Positions 8,570 through 21,355 of a stretch of 64,000 nucleotides of DNA are shown one piece after another. Under the pieces are notes generated by a model. It made no database searches, had not been told where the DNA came from, and saw nothing but the letters and a program-made list of their open reading frames with translations. Location of the stretch: NCBI RefSeq assembly GCF_022344005.1, contig NZ_CP092190.1, forward strand, positions 1,240,001-1,304,000, read 5' to 3'. This stretch comes from Deinococcus sp. KNUC1210 (lineage in GTDB: Bacteria > Deinococcota > Deinococci > Deinococcales > Deinococcaceae). The stretch's first letter is position 1. Every line of letters starts with the position of its first letter. Made by a program: the position numbers and the translations under genes.

Positions 8570-9859
8570 TTACAGGTCGAGCAGAATCCGCGCCGGGTCT
8601 TCCAGCAGGTTCTTGATCATTACCAGAAACTGCACCGCTTCCTTGCCGTCGATGATGCGGTGATCGTAGCTGAGCGCCACGTACATCATCGGGGCGATCA
8701 CGACCTGACCGTTCTGGGCAATCGGGCGCTCGATGATGTTATGCATGCCCAGGATGGCGCTCTGGGGCGCATTGATGATCGGCGTGCTCATCATGCTGCC
8801 GAAGGTGCCGCCGTTGGTGATGCTGAACGTTCCGCCGCTCATATCTTCCATCGTCAGCTTGCCCGCCTTGGCCTTGACCGCAAAGCCCCCGATGGCCTTC
8901 TCGATGTCGGCCAGACTCATGGCGTCGGTGTCGCGCAGAATCGGCACGACCAGACCGCGCTCGGAGGCCACCGCGATGCCCATGTCGTAGTAGGCGTGGT
9001 ACACGATGTCTTTGCCGTCGATGCTGGCATTCACGTTGGGGAAGGCCTTGAGCGCCTCGGTGGCGGCCCGCACGAACAGGCTCATGAAGCCCAGCTTGAC
9101 GCCGTGCTTGGCCACGAATTGATCCTGATATTTCTTCCGCAGGTCCATCGCGGGCTGCATGTTCACTTCGTTGAAGGTGGTCAGGATGGCGGCGGTGTTC
9201 TGGACTTCCTTCAGACGCTCGGCGATGCGCTGGCGAATGCGCGTCATGGGCACGCGCTGCTCGGCACGCGGGCCGCTGGCGACTGCTGCCGCCGGAGCGC
9301 TGGCAGGTGCAGCAGCGGTCTGCAGCGAAACCGGAGCGGTAGCGCTCTGCGGTCCCTGGTCGGTTCCCCCACCCTGCGCGGCGCTGACAGCATCCTGCTT
9401 GGTGATGTTGCCACGCGGTCCGGTGGCCGGAATCTGAGAGGCATTCAGGTTGTTCTCGGTCACCACACGGCGAACGGCGGGCGACAGCGCAGGCGTCTCG
9501 CCACTCGGAGCGCTATCGGGCTGTACGGCGGTGCCGCCAGCACTCGTTTCACCGCTGACCGGGCCAGCAGCAGGGTCTGCCGCCTGGGCTTCCGGCGAGG
9601 CCGCAGGCGCGGCGGCTACCGCTCCGGCCTCGCCCAGCACCCCGATCACTTCCTCGCTCAGCACCGTGTCGCCCTCGTTCTTGACCACCGTTTGCAGCGT
9701 GCCGTCTTGCAGCGCCGTGACTTCCAGCACCACCTTGTCGGTTTCGATCTCGGCCAGCACCTCGCCGCGCTTGACCGCTTCGCCGGGCTGCTTGTGCCAG
9801 CTCAGCAACGTGCCTTCACTGACAGATTCGGAAAAAACAGGGACTTTGATATCGGGCAT
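8570..9859 (-). CDS. sucB: dihydrolipoyllysine succinyltransferase, E2 of 2-oxoglutarate dehydrogenase
   Basis: E2 core of the 2-oxoglutarate dehydrogenase complex, moving succinyl groups from lipoate to CoA. Of 429 residues, about 1-75 form one lipoyl domain with the lysine in [11 protein letters not shown]; an Ala/Pro-rich linker follows, then a peripheral subunit-binding domain ([33 protein letters not shown]) and the catalytic domain ending in [13 protein letters not shown] with the active-site His/Asp. SucA directly upstream points to the 2-oxoglutarate rather than pyruvate complex. The ATG at 9859 has AAGGAG 8 bases upstream (9868-9873, minus strand). Confidence 0.95.
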   Translation of the reverse strand: MPDIKVPVFSESVSEGTLLSWHKQPGEAVKRGEVLAEIETDKVVLEVTALQDGTLQTVVKNEGDTVLSEEVIGVLGEAGAVAAAPAASPEAQAADPAAGPVSGETSAGGTAVQPDSAPSGETPALSPAVRRVVTENNLNASQIPATGPRGNITKQDAVSAAQGGGTDQGPQSATAPVSLQTAAAPASAPAAAVASGPRAEQRVPMTRIRQRIAERLKEVQNTAAILTTFNEVNMQPAMDLRKKYQDQFVAKHGVKLGFMSLFVRAATEALKAFPNVNASIDGKDIVYHAYYDMGIAVASERGLVVPILRDTDAMSLADIEKAIGGFAVKAKAGKLTMEDMSGGTFSITNGGTFGSMMSTPIINAPQSAILGMHNIIERPIAQNGQVVIAPMMYVALSYDHRIIDGKEAVQFLVMIKNLLEDPARILLDL

Positions 9860-10020
9860 GTAAAACGCTCCTTGCTCTGAATGGGGGGTGGGGTGAGTGT
9901 TGAAAATGGAGAGGCATGTGGCGGGTCGCCGGGTCGCTTGTGGAGAAGGCCGAGCCGACCTGAAAGCGTCAGGAATTCTGGGCTGTGCCCGCAGGCGAGC
10001 CGCCACGAACCGCAGGTCTG

Positions 10021-12894
10021 TTACGACTGAGCGGTCGCCTCGGCGCGAACCGGCAGCGTCTGGACCGGCACCCGCTGGCCCAGCGCGTCCTGAATGACCT
10101 GCGCCTGCTCCTTGTCGTGCATCTTCTTGTATCCGGCGGCGGTGCTGGCGCTGCGCGGACGGCCCGCGTAGGTCAGCGCCTGCCCGGCCTGCAGGGCGGC
10201 TTCCAGATCGTCACGGATCATCAGCCACGCACCCTGGTTCTGCGGCTCTTCCTGCGCCCAGATCACCTGCGCTCCGGGATACGAAGCCAGTTCGGCCTGA
10301 AGCTGCGTCAGCGGGAAGGGGTAGAGCTGCTCCAGCCGGATCAGGGCCACGTCGTCTTGCAGACCACCCTTCTCGCGGGCCTCGGTCAGCTCCCAGTGCA
10401 GCTTGCCGCTGCTGATGACCACGCGCTGGGAACGGCGGACCAGGGCGTCCGGCATCACTTCCATGAATTTGCCGTCGGTGAATTCGCTGAGCGGACTCAT
10501 GGCCGCCTTGTTTCGCAGCAGGCTCTTGGGCGACATGATCACCAGCGGCTTGCGGTAGGGCCGAATCATTTGGCGGCGCAGCAGGTGGAAGATCTGCGCG
10601 GCACAGCTCGGCACCACCACCTGCATGTTTTTCTGGGCGCAGAGCTGGAGGTAGCGCTCCAACCTCGCGCTGGAGTGCTCTGGCCCCTGGCCCTCGTAGC
10701 CGTGCGGCAGCAGCAGCGTCACGGCACTCAGGCGCTGCCATTTGCTCTCGCCCGCGCTGATGAACTGGTCGATCACGCTCTGTGCGCCGTTGGCAAAGTC
10801 ACCGAACTGCGCTTCCCAGATCACCAGCGAATCGGGCGCACTGGTCGAGTAGCCGTACTCGAACGCCATGACCGCCTCTTCCGAGAGGGTGGAGTCGATC
10901 ACTTCGATGCGGCCCTTCGCTTCCGGCAGGTGCGCCAGCGGCATGTATTCCTCGTTCTGGGTGTCCTGAGCGTTCTGATCGTGCAGCACGGCATGCCGGT
11001 GAACGAAGGTGCCGCGCCCGGCGTCCTGTCCGTCCAGGCGCACGTCGAAGCCGTCTTCCAGCAGCGTGGCATACGCCAGCGTTTCGCCCATGCCCCAGTC
11101 GATGGGCTGATTGCCCACGCTCATCTCGCGCCGGTTCTTCAGCACGCGGTCCACGGCCCGGTGAAGCCCGAAGCCTTCCGGCACGCTCGTCAGGGCCACG
11201 CCCAGCGCGGCAAGGCGCTCGGCACTCACCTTCGTCTCGGTTTCCTCGCTCCAGTGCGTGCCGATGTGCTTGCTCCAGTTGATCGCCAGCTTGCTCTGCT
11301 CCTCGTTGGCAACTTCCTCGACCACGGTGTTTCCCTGATCCAGTCGGTCGCGGAACGCCGTGATGAGCGCCTCGGCCTCGCCCGCCTTCAGCACGCCCTC
11401 CTCTTCCAGCACGGCGGCATACAGCGCCCGTGTGGTCAGGTGCGCCTTGATCTCGCGGTACATGATCGGCTGCGTCATGGTGGGATCGTCGCCCTCGTTG
11501 TGCCCCAGGCGGCGGTAACAGATCAGGTCGATAAACACGTCTTTGCCGAATTCCTGACGGTACGCCAGTGCCAGCTCTCCGGCAAACGTCACGGCCTCGG
11601 GATCGTCGCCGTTCACGTGCATCACGGGCGCATTGGCGATCTTGGCGACATCGGTGCAGTACCGGCTGCTGCGGGTATCACGCGGATCGGAGGTGGTGAA
11701 TCCCACCTGGTTGTTGATGACGATACGGACAGCGCCGCCCGTCGAGAACCCGCGCAGACGCGAGAGGTTCAGCGTCTCCATCACCACGCCCTGCCCCGAC
11801 ACCGCAGCGTCACCGTGAATGGTGATCGGCAGCACCTGCTTGCGCTGCACGTCGTCGCGGTGATCCTGGCGGGCACGCACGCTGCCGTGCACCACCGGAG
11901 ACACGATCTCCAGGTGCGAGGGGTTGAAGGCCAGCGCCAGATGCATCGGGCCGCCCGCCGTGCGAACGTCGCTGGAAAAGCCCATGTGATACTTCACGTC
12001 GCCCGCCACGTCGGGATTGTCGGGCAGTTCCTTCTTGCCACGGAACTCGTCGAAAAGGTCGGCAGGCTTCTTGCCGAAAATATTGACGAGCACGTTCAGG
12101 CGGCCTCGGTGCGCCATGCCGATGACCGTTTCCTTGACACCCGCCGGGCCGCCCTGCTGAATCAGGGTGTCGAGCAGCGGAATGAAGCTCTCACCGCCCT
12201 CCAGCGAGAAGCGTTTCTGGCCCACGAATTCCTGATCGAGGTACTTTTCCAGACCCTCGGCGGCGTTCAGCTTGGTGTAGATGCGCCGCTTCTGCTCGGC
12301 GCTGTAGCTGCCGCGCCCCTTGGCCTGCTCGATGCGGGTCTGGAACCACTCGCGCTCGCCGGAGGGCAGGTACGAGAACTCGAACCCGATCGAGCCGCAG
12401 TAGCTGGCCTGAAGCTGCTGGGTGATCTGCTGAAGCGTGCCGCTGAAATGCCCTTCCTGCACGGTCGTCGCCAGATCGCTGGCGTTCAGGCCGTAGTACT
12501 CGGGCGTCAGTTCCGGCACCGCTGCCGCCGGGCGAATGCTCAGCGGATTCTTGCGGGCGCTGATGTGGCCGTACACCCGGTACGCGCTGATCAGGGCGCT
12601 GGCAACCTGCTGGGCCGCCGAGCCGCTTGCCACACTGGCCGCTGCCTCCGGGGCCGCCTGCATGAGTCGGCGCCTGCCCAGTTCCAGAAACTGCGCCTGC
12701 ACCGGGCTGTGCGGTACGTCCTGCGCGCCGCCGCGCAGATCGTCGAAATAGGCACGCCAGTCACCGGAGACCGCCTGGGGATCACTCAGATAGGTTTCGT
12801 AGAGCGCTTCGAGATAAGGAGAACTGTCGTTCGACAGGCGATCACTGGAAAAGGCCGCGCCCGACACCACCTTGCTTTGCTGAGACTCGTCCAT
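10021..12894 (-). CDS. sucA: 2-oxoglutarate dehydrogenase E1 component
   Basis: Thiamine-diphosphate decarboxylase of the 2-oxoglutarate dehydrogenase complex. The 957-residue protein begins with the short N-terminal motif [18 protein letters not shown] used for E2 contact, then [15 protein letters not shown], the [18 protein letters not shown] motif, [10 protein letters not shown] for ThDP/Mg binding and the [13 protein letters not shown] segment. The C-terminal [16 protein letters not shown] is typical. It sits 161 bases upstream of sucB with a GGGAAAG ribosome site before the ATG. A long frame on the opposite strand is a composition artefact. Confidence 0.97.
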   Translation of the reverse strand: MDESQQSKVVSGAAFSSDRLSNDSSPYLEALYETYLSDPQAVSGDWRAYFDDLRGGAQDVPHSPVQAQFLELGRRRLMQAAPEAAASVASGSAAQQVASALISAYRVYGHISARKNPLSIRPAAAVPELTPEYYGLNASDLATTVQEGHFSGTLQQITQQLQASYCGSIGFEFSYLPSGEREWFQTRIEQAKGRGSYSAEQKRRIYTKLNAAEGLEKYLDQEFVGQKRFSLEGGESFIPLLDTLIQQGGPAGVKETVIGMAHRGRLNVLVNIFGKKPADLFDEFRGKKELPDNPDVAGDVKYHMGFSSDVRTAGGPMHLALAFNPSHLEIVSPVVHGSVRARQDHRDDVQRKQVLPITIHGDAAVSGQGVVMETLNLSRLRGFSTGGAVRIVINNQVGFTTSDPRDTRSSRYCTDVAKIANAPVMHVNGDDPEAVTFAGELALAYRQEFGKDVFIDLICYRRLGHNEGDDPTMTQPIMYREIKAHLTTRALYAAVLEEEGVLKAGEAEALITAFRDRLDQGNTVVEEVANEEQSKLAINWSKHIGTHWSEETETKVSAERLAALGVALTSVPEGFGLHRAVDRVLKNRREMSVGNQPIDWGMGETLAYATLLEDGFDVRLDGQDAGRGTFVHRHAVLHDQNAQDTQNEEYMPLAHLPEAKGRIEVIDSTLSEEAVMAFEYGYSTSAPDSLVIWEAQFGDFANGAQSVIDQFISAGESKWQRLSAVTLLLPHGYEGQGPEHSSARLERYLQLCAQKNMQVVVPSCAAQIFHLLRRQMIRPYRKPLVIMSPKSLLRNKAAMSPLSEFTDGKFMEVMPDALVRRSQRVVISSGKLHWELTEAREKGGLQDDVALIRLEQLYPFPLTQLQAELASYPGAQVIWAQEEPQNQGAWLMIRDDLEAALQAGQALTYAGRPRSASTAAGYKKMHDKEQAQVIQDALGQRVPVQTLPVRAEATAQS

Positions 12895-13079
12895 AGCTTT
12901 CCCAGCATACCCCGCGCCCGCCTGAGCGGTGGGACGAACCCCCCATTAGCACTGACAGAACCCGCGCCCACACCCCGGTCATCCCGCCTTCTGAGGACGG
13001 GCAGGGCGAGACAACACACAGGCTCCGGGCAGGGCAAAGAGGCGTGCTGAAGGGTGTCCGCCGTGGGTCGACAGCAGAA

Positions 13080-13118
13080 GGCCGTGAGGGGGATCTCGAC
13101 TCTCCCCTTCTCACGGCC
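13080..13118 (-). terminator. hairpin downstream of sdhB
   Basis: GGCCGTGAG (13080-13088) plus GGGGA pairs with TCCCC and CTCACGGCC, leaving a 2-base bulge. It begins 23 bases after the sdhB stop on the minus strand. The T tract is weak. Confidence 0.5.
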
Positions 13119-13140
13119 CTGTGAAGTGTCTGCGGCCCGG

Positions 13141-13846
<706 letters not shown>

Positions 13847-13857
13847 AAGGACACCTG

Positions 13858-13965
13858 TGAGGGGTGAGAAGTGATGCGTGATGTGTTGTCAGCCCTGCTG
13901 TACCTACTTCGAGCGCTGTTACAGAACAGGCCGACAACCCGTCACGCACCACTTCTCACCTCTCC
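13858..13965. repeat. long imperfect palindrome between sdhA and sdhB
   Basis: Arms 13863-13890 and 13933-13960 match as inverted repeats over 28 bases with three mismatches. The pairing can continue inward (CCTG CTGT with ACAG-aa-CAGG) and outward with bulges. It fills the roughly 120-base gap between sdhA and sdhB. Deinococcus genomes are known to carry small noncoding repeats; membership is inference. Confidence 0.6.
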
Positions 13966-13969
13966 CTCT

Positions 13970-15715
<1,746 letters not shown>

Positions 15716-15840
15716 GTGTGTCCTTAAAAGATCGCCTGTGGCAGCGAGGATGTGACTTGAGGAACAGGCCCGGAGAACTCGAAGATTTCAGGGGAGCCCG
15801 ACCGTTTCCGCGAGCCGCACACACCGCGCCACACGCCTTG

Positions 15841-16221
15841 TCAGTGAATGCTGAACAGACCGACTGTACCGAGCGCCATGATGACGGCGACCACCGAGTA
15901 GAACACGCCCTTGACCCAGAACCGGTTGGGGCGGCTTCTCACGTAGTCCTCGATGCTGTAACGCGCTCCGTTCATACCGTGCAGCAGCGCCAGCACCAGA
16001 ATCAGCCAGTCGTAAAACTTCCAGGCGGGATTGGCGAGTTTGCTGACCACCGCGTCGTAGGTCGCGTCGGATTCGCTGACCTGCACGAAGGTCATGTAGA
16101 CGTGGCCCATCACCAGGAACATCAGAATCAGGCCGCTGATCCGCATGAAAATCCACCAGTTCAGCTCGCTGTTGCTCTGCGCCTGGGCACGGGCGTCACC
16201 TAACGTCTTTGCTTTGATCAC
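15841..16221 (-). CDS. sdhD: succinate dehydrogenase membrane anchor subunit
   Basis: A 126-residue membrane protein with three hydrophobic segments (ISGLILMFLVMGHVYM, FYDWLILVLALLHGMNGARY, VFYSVVAVIMALGTVGLF). Histidines in GHVY and LLHGMNG are placed like heme b or quinone-site residues of SdhD. It lies 4 bases after sdhC and upstream of sdhA. Anchors diverge quickly, so position in the operon carries much of the assignment. Confidence 0.88.
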   Translation of the reverse strand: MIKAKTLGDARAQAQSNSELNWWIFMRISGLILMFLVMGHVYMTFVQVSESDATYDAVVSKLANPAWKFYDWLILVLALLHGMNGARYSIEDYVRSRPNRFWVKGVFYSVVAVIMALGTVGLFSIH

Positions 16222-16225
16222 AGCG

Positions 16226-16582
<357 letters not shown>

Positions 16583-16990
16583 ATCGTCTAGCCTCCTTTG
16601 CAGCGGCACTCAGCGGCGCTGCAACGTCAAGCGGCACTGTGAAGTGCCAGATCAGGAATGAAGGTGGAACCGAACAGCGCCCCAGAAACTCAGCGCCGGG
16701 GAACGCCACGAGATACTTGACTCGCAACAGAATAACACCGCATTCCAGCCTTGCCGTAACGTTCATTGCTGTCAGAGAGGGCCACTGTTACCAGCACAGT
16801 TCTGCCTGGACCGGTCTGCACCCCTGTTTTCATCCAGGCCAGTGGCGCCCAGCAGGGCAACAGCCGGAAGAGGCGGAAGGCCAGCCTCTTCCAGTCTTCC
16901 GCCTCTTCCGTCCATCCTCAGGCTGACGCTACCCCCAGTTGGGGTGGATCTTCGTACCATCCCCAGCTCTGTGGATCAGCCCGGCTGTTC
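16583..16990. other. intergenic region between sdhC and the kinase gene
   Basis: About 400 bases without a convincing gene. It must hold the sdhCDAB promoter (minus strand), but I see no clear -35/-10 pair. It contains the 15-bp inverted repeat at 16865-16910. Confidence 0.4.
16865..16910 (-). terminator. 15-bp inverted repeat downstream of the kinase gene
   Basis: CGGAAGAGGCGGAAG (16865-16879) and CTTCCGCCTCTTCCG (16896-16910) are perfect reverse complements with a 16-base loop, about 80 bases past the kinase stop. Probably a terminator or transcript-stabilising hairpin; a T run is absent. Confidence 0.45.
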
Positions 16991-19102
16991 CTAGCTGCGG
17001 ACCATGCTTTCAGGCTCACGCTTCTGACCCAGCACCGAGGGGGTCTGGCCCGCCACCATAGGCACCGGGCGCTGAAGCAGGGCCAGCGCCTGCACCGGCG
17101 CGTACATATCCGGCTGTTTGAGCAGGTCGCCCACCGAATTGTAGATTCGCAGCTGCTGTCCACCGCGCCGCACGCCATAGATCTGACCCTCCGGCGTGAC
17201 CTGCAACAGCCACGGCACGTCGCTCGGCTCGCCCACCAGCGTTTCGAGGGCAAACGTCATGCCGGGCGTGCCGTTGGGCTCGATCTTTCTGAGCTTGTTG
17301 GCGCTGCCGTCCACGATGTACACCCCGCCCTGACGGTCGACCGCCAGCCCTTCGAGCAGCCGCAGGGCGTCGCTCGTCTTGTCCATGCGGAAGGCGTAGC
17401 GCGACACGTACTCGCCCGCCGGAGTAAAGCGCTGCACCTCGCGGTTGCCGCTGTCCAGCACGTACAGATCGGTGCCGGGGGCCATCGCCAGGGTGCGCGG
17501 CTGCTCGAAGCGGCCCTGACCGGGGCCACGCCCACCGAAGCGCCGCAGAAACTGTCCGGAGGTGCTGAAGACCACCACATGAAACGCCTCGGCGTCGAGC
17601 ACGAACACCTGATCGCCCTGCACAGCGATGCTGACAGGCTGGAGCAGTTCCTCTTCGCCCAGCCCGTAGGCTCCGAACGCCGCGATTTCCGTTCCGTCGG
17701 GCGCGAATTTGCGGATCAGAGCGCCGCTCTTGCCCTGACGGTACTCCAGCATGCTGAGATAGAGGTTGCCCTGCTCGTCGCCACACAGCGCATTGGGCGC
17801 CGACGGCAGCGCGTCCGGTCCCTGAAGATCGCGCAGAGACACGCGCAGTTTGGCCTGAAGGTCGAGCAGCCGCAGCGTGCCGCGCTTTTCCTGAACGCTC
17901 ATGGCGAGCGCCAGCGGATCGGAGAACTGCTCGTCGTCGAGCACGCCCGCATCGATCCGGGCGATCACTTCATCGAGTGTTGGCCGCAGCGCCGGGTCTT
18001 TCTCGATCATGTTCAGGATCAGGTCGTTGAGCTTGCCCGGCACCTCCAGCCGAATCTGACGCGGCGGCTTGGGCGACTCGAAGACCTGCTGATGCACCAC
18101 GGCCTCGTAACTGCCCTTGAAGGCGGTCTGGCCCGACACCATCTCGTAGGCCAGCAGGCCCAGCGAATACACGTCGCTGCGGGCGTCCACGCGGTTGCCC
18201 TTGGCCTGCTCGGGGGCCATGTAGATCGGCGTGCCGACTCTGGCCCCGGTCATGGTCAGGCGCGTCAGCACCTTGCCCACCGCGATGCCGAAATCCATCA
18301 GCTTGACGCCGCCCTCACGCAGCCGCCCGTCCTGAAAAGCTCCGCGCAGCACCATCACGTTGGCAGGCTTGATATCGCGGTGAATCACGTTCTGGGCGTG
18401 AATGTGTCGCAGCGCGTCGCTGAGCGTGCGGATGATCTGGATGGTTTCAGAAAAGCCCAGCGGCCTCTTTTCCAGCAGTTCTTCCAGACTCTCGCCGTCC
18501 AGAAACTCCATGGCGATGTAGTGTTCGGCTCCCTGCGCCTTGTAGTCATAGACCCGCACGATGCTGGCATGCGAGAAGCGCTTGAGCACCTCGGCCTCGC
18601 GGTAGAAGCGTTTGACGAATTTGGCGTCGGCCAGATACTTTTCCTGCGGGACCTTGAGGGCCACCGTCTTGTTATCGCTCTTGCGCCGGGCGCGGTACAC
18701 GCTGCCCATGCCGCCCACCCCGATACGGTCGAGTACCTCGTAATCGGAAAATACCAGGTCGCTGAAGGTCTGGCTCGCCGTCGGATTGCGCGGCGCGACC
18801 GTGACCTTGGCCGTTCGCAGAATTCGCAGCGGCTGACGGCGCACCGGCAGCGCACCCGGCACCGGGGCGGAACTGGGCACGAAGCGCAGCCAGAAACTCC
18901 CGACCAGCAGCCCGGCCACTACCAGGACGCCCCAGGCACGGTCGACGTTGCCCAGCAGCACCAGGCAGACGCCCAGCAGCAGTGCCAGCACCGCCAGCGT
19001 GGTCGCCAGCAGGCGCTCGGTGGCCCGCAGCGTCAACAGCAGCGCCACCACGAACAGCGAGATGAGCAGCGCGACGTTCAAGCGGCCGCCTCCTGCGGAC
19101 AT
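16991..19102 (-). CDS. membrane Ser/Thr protein kinase with NHL-type beta-propeller
   Basis: A 703-residue Hanks-type kinase. Residues 9-72 contain about three membrane helices; the kinase domain spans roughly 120-390 with the glycine loop IGVGGMGSVY, K150, the catalytic HRDIKPAN (D243) and DFG (D270-G272), then GTPIYMAPEQ. Residues about 440-690 hold repeated blades such as LYLSMLEYRQGKSGALIRKFAPDG and LYVLDSGNREVQRFTPAGEY, fitting an NHL propeller. Since the helices are N-terminal with no later segment, kinase and propeller lie on the same side, presumably cytoplasmic. It differs from the PQQ-repeat kinase RqkA of D. radiodurans. It is divergent from the unknown gene at 19395. Confidence 0.88.
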   Translation of the reverse strand: MSAGGGRLNVALLISLFVVALLLTLRATERLLATTLAVLALLLGVCLVLLGNVDRAWGVLVVAGLLVGSFWLRFVPSSAPVPGALPVRRQPLRILRTAKVTVAPRNPTASQTFSDLVFSDYEVLDRIGVGGMGSVYRARRKSDNKTVALKVPQEKYLADAKFVKRFYREAEVLKRFSHASIVRVYDYKAQGAEHYIAMEFLDGESLEELLEKRPLGFSETIQIIRTLSDALRHIHAQNVIHRDIKPANVMVLRGAFQDGRLREGGVKLMDFGIAVGKVLTRLTMTGARVGTPIYMAPEQAKGNRVDARSDVYSLGLLAYEMVSGQTAFKGSYEAVVHQQVFESPKPPRQIRLEVPGKLNDLILNMIEKDPALRPTLDEVIARIDAGVLDDEQFSDPLALAMSVQEKRGTLRLLDLQAKLRVSLRDLQGPDALPSAPNALCGDEQGNLYLSMLEYRQGKSGALIRKFAPDGTEIAAFGAYGLGEEELLQPVSIAVQGDQVFVLDAEAFHVVVFSTSGQFLRRFGGRGPGQGRFEQPRTLAMAPGTDLYVLDSGNREVQRFTPAGEYVSRYAFRMDKTSDALRLLEGLAVDRQGGVYIVDGSANKLRKIEPNGTPGMTFALETLVGEPSDVPWLLQVTPEGQIYGVRRGGQQLRIYNSVGDLLKQPDMYAPVQALALLQRPVPMVAGQTPSVLGQKREPESMVRS

Positions 19103-19381
19103 GCCAGCCAGCAGCGGCTATAGCAGGGGAGAAAGGTAAAAACGCATCATGACCCTTCCTTTATACCCTGCTCGTCTCACCAGACCATGACAGAGCAACG
19201 CGCTGAGCAGCAGGTCATCTTTGAGGGCAGGCCTGCTCACTGACGCGGGCATCAACTGTCAATCAAACTTCGTTCACGATGAGCGGAGAACCGTGCTCCA
19301 ACTCAGCAATCGGCAGAGCAAATACGGCTTGCAGCCCTTTTGGGGGATGCAGCGGAACCCGCGCGTCCGTGCACCCGCCGC

Positions 19382-19387
19382 TATACT
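19382..19387 (+). promoter_or_regulatory. leaderless -10 element before the 630-residue protein
   Basis: TATACT lies 7 bases before the GTG at 19395, matching the leaderless pattern and fixing the start of the gene. Confidence 0.6.
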
Positions 19388-19394
19388 TCTGAAT

Positions 19395-21287
19395 GTGAGC
19401 CAGTACTCCGACGACAGACAACCTTCCTGGTCCGAGTACTGGACGGAACTGGTCGAATTGTACGAGTACAAGGTGCGCGATCTGCTCGACGGCAAGTCTC
19501 CAAGGGGCGGCAAAAGGTCGCTGGGCAACCTGCGCGACCTGTTGATGACCGCGCCGCTCGACGGTCAGCTGATGCGGCGGTTCAGGCAGACTGACCGGCT
19601 CTGGAAATCCCACCTGCACCAGACTGTGCAGGCACGCCTTCAGCCCGCCCCGGTGCAGTGGGTCGTCGAAAGGCCGCCCAGCAACACCGAACAGGACACG
19701 CTCGAAGGGCTGCGCTTCGTGGTGTGGCGCGAGCGGGTGCGCGAACTGGCCCGCACCCAGGCACAGCTCTGGATGCGGGAAGGCGACCTGACCACGCTGA
19801 GATGCGCCTACGCGCTGGACGTGAATCTGGAACGCGGCGACGCCAGTATGGAGGTGCCGCGCCAGCATGACGCCCTGGTCTCGCTCGGAACGGCCAGCGT
19901 CAGCAGCGAACTGATGACGCACCTGACCGACCAGCTCTGCGCCGCCTTCATCGAGCCGCCTGCCCACCACCCCGGAGCGCGGCAGCAGGCGCTGATTCGG
20001 CTGCGTGAGGCCCTGACAGCGCTGGCGATCAATCCTTTTCCGCGCCACAAAGATCAGGACGTGACCACGGCGCGGGTGCAGGCCGCCGAACGCGAGCCAA
20101 TCGGCCCGGAACTCAAACGGACGCTGATCGAGGGCCTTCAGATCGAAACCGGGGGGCCACGACTCGCAGCCGAACGTCTGGCGATTCGGGGCGGTGTCGA
20201 GCAGCTCAGCGCGTTTCTGGAAAGCCTGATTCCCGTGTCGGAGGGGGGCGAGGGACCGGAGTTGCCGTCCATTCCGCAGGTGCTGTTCGCCGCCCAGCCC
20301 AGATCGGCCATGACCGACCCCGACGACGGCAGCAACAGCCTGACCATCCGGCTGAGTGGCGGCACCCAGACACACTGGCGCGGTGTTCCGCTCTACTGGC
20401 GGCGCTCGCGTGAGAGCTGGCTGGTCACGATCGGAGCGCTGGACTACCGTTTCTATGCACGCAGCCAGGGCACCGCGCCCGACACCGACACCCATTTCGT
20501 ACCGGTCGTGCTGGGCGAGCAGAACGGGCACGCGCTGCTGCACGGCGATTACCTGTATCTGGCCGCGCAGCAGAACGACCGGGGTCTGCTGGAACTGCTG
20601 GCCCTGTCGCGGGTCGTCGCGGTGCTGCTCGATCCCAACGGCGCCTACCTGAATCTGCGGCTGGCCCGCGCCGCCGCCCAGCGCTTCCGCGATGGCCGTA
20701 TCGATCCGCAGGGCGTGAACGTCGTGAGCGCCGAGCGCTACAGCGCGGCCTCGCCCGACGCACTGCTGTCGTTTGCCCGCAAGGGGGCCGAGGGCCTGCT
20801 GACCCGTCTGCGTCAACGGCCCCCCCAGGAAAGCGAATATGTCTTCCGGGCCGCCGCCGAGGCCGTCGACGCGCCGGAGGGTCACGAGCTGCATCTGCTC
20901 AGAGCGCTGCGGCGCGTGCAGGAACCCCACAAATCCCTCGACGCGGCTCCCGACCTGTCCAGCGAATCCGGCGAACACGAAGCCGTGCCGTCGCCACTGC
21001 CCGGCCTCATGGTCGTCACCGATCTTCAGTCGTCGGCGCGAATCGGGCGGGCGAGCGATCTGGTCATGCTCGACTTTTCCGGAGAACCGATCACTGTCGA
21101 GGTGGCGGGCCGCGCCCTGACGCTGCGGCTCGATTACAAAGGCGATCTGGCGGTGATCATGCCGGGCGCACCCGTGACGCTGCTGCGCGAACTGCTGGTG
21201 CTGGACGTGGCAGCGGGCGGTCTGCTGCTGGTGCGTCAGGGCAGCCGTATCGTGGTCAGCTACGAACCGCACGTCGGCACGGAATAG
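19395..21287 (+). CDS. protein of unknown function, 630 residues
   Basis: I do not recognise a family. It is soluble-looking, with no signal peptide or membrane segment. The N-terminal half is helical and charged (WSEYWTELVELYEYKVRDLL; LRFVVWRERVRELARTQAQLW). The middle has a Trp/Tyr-rich part (HWRGVPLYWRRSRESWLVTIGALDYRFY), and the last about 90 residues look beta-rich (GLMVVTDLQSSARIGRASDLVMLDF to RQGSRIVVSYEPHV). The GTG at 19395 is chosen from TATACT at 19382; the frame is open further upstream but that part looks non-coding. It shares a 292-base divergent region with the Ser/Thr kinase gene, making a functional link possible but unproven. Confidence 0.75.
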   Translation: MSQYSDDRQPSWSEYWTELVELYEYKVRDLLDGKSPRGGKRSLGNLRDLLMTAPLDGQLMRRFRQTDRLWKSHLHQTVQARLQPAPVQWVVERPPSNTEQDTLEGLRFVVWRERVRELARTQAQLWMREGDLTTLRCAYALDVNLERGDASMEVPRQHDALVSLGTASVSSELMTHLTDQLCAAFIEPPAHHPGARQQALIRLREALTALAINPFPRHKDQDVTTARVQAAEREPIGPELKRTLIEGLQIETGGPRLAAERLAIRGGVEQLSAFLESLIPVSEGGEGPELPSIPQVLFAAQPRSAMTDPDDGSNSLTIRLSGGTQTHWRGVPLYWRRSRESWLVTIGALDYRFYARSQGTAPDTDTHFVPVVLGEQNGHALLHGDYLYLAAQQNDRGLLELLALSRVVAVLLDPNGAYLNLRLARAAAQRFRDGRIDPQGVNVVSAERYSAASPDALLSFARKGAEGLLTRLRQRPPQESEYVFRAAAEAVDAPEGHELHLLRALRRVQEPHKSLDAAPDLSSESGEHEAVPSPLPGLMVVTDLQSSARIGRASDLVMLDFSGEPITVEVAGRALTLRLDYKGDLAVIMPGAPVTLLRELLVLDVAAGGLLLVRQGSRIVVSYEPHVGTE

Positions 21288-21302
21288 GCCCACAAAAAGA
21301 GG

Positions 21303-21338
21303 CAGCGTCAGGAACGCTGTTTCCACGCCCTGACGCTG
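21303..21338 (-). terminator. bidirectional terminator between convergent unknown genes
   Basis: CAGCGTCAGG (21303-21312) and CCTGACGCTG (21329-21338) form a 10-bp stem. On the minus strand it is followed shortly by a CTCTTTTTG tract, so it best serves the minus-strand gene. Confidence 0.65.
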
Positions 21339-21355
21339 TTCGCGGCGACCTGCCG

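Noticed and set aside
9985..13050. Very long open frame (over 1000 codons) antisense to sucA
   Set aside because: High GC coding sequence leaves the opposite strand open. The His/Gln/Arg-rich translation has no family features, while the sense strand encodes a complete SucA.
16766..19123. 785-codon plus-strand frame opposite the kinase
   Set aside because: Shadow of the kinase gene; the sense strand has all kinase motifs.
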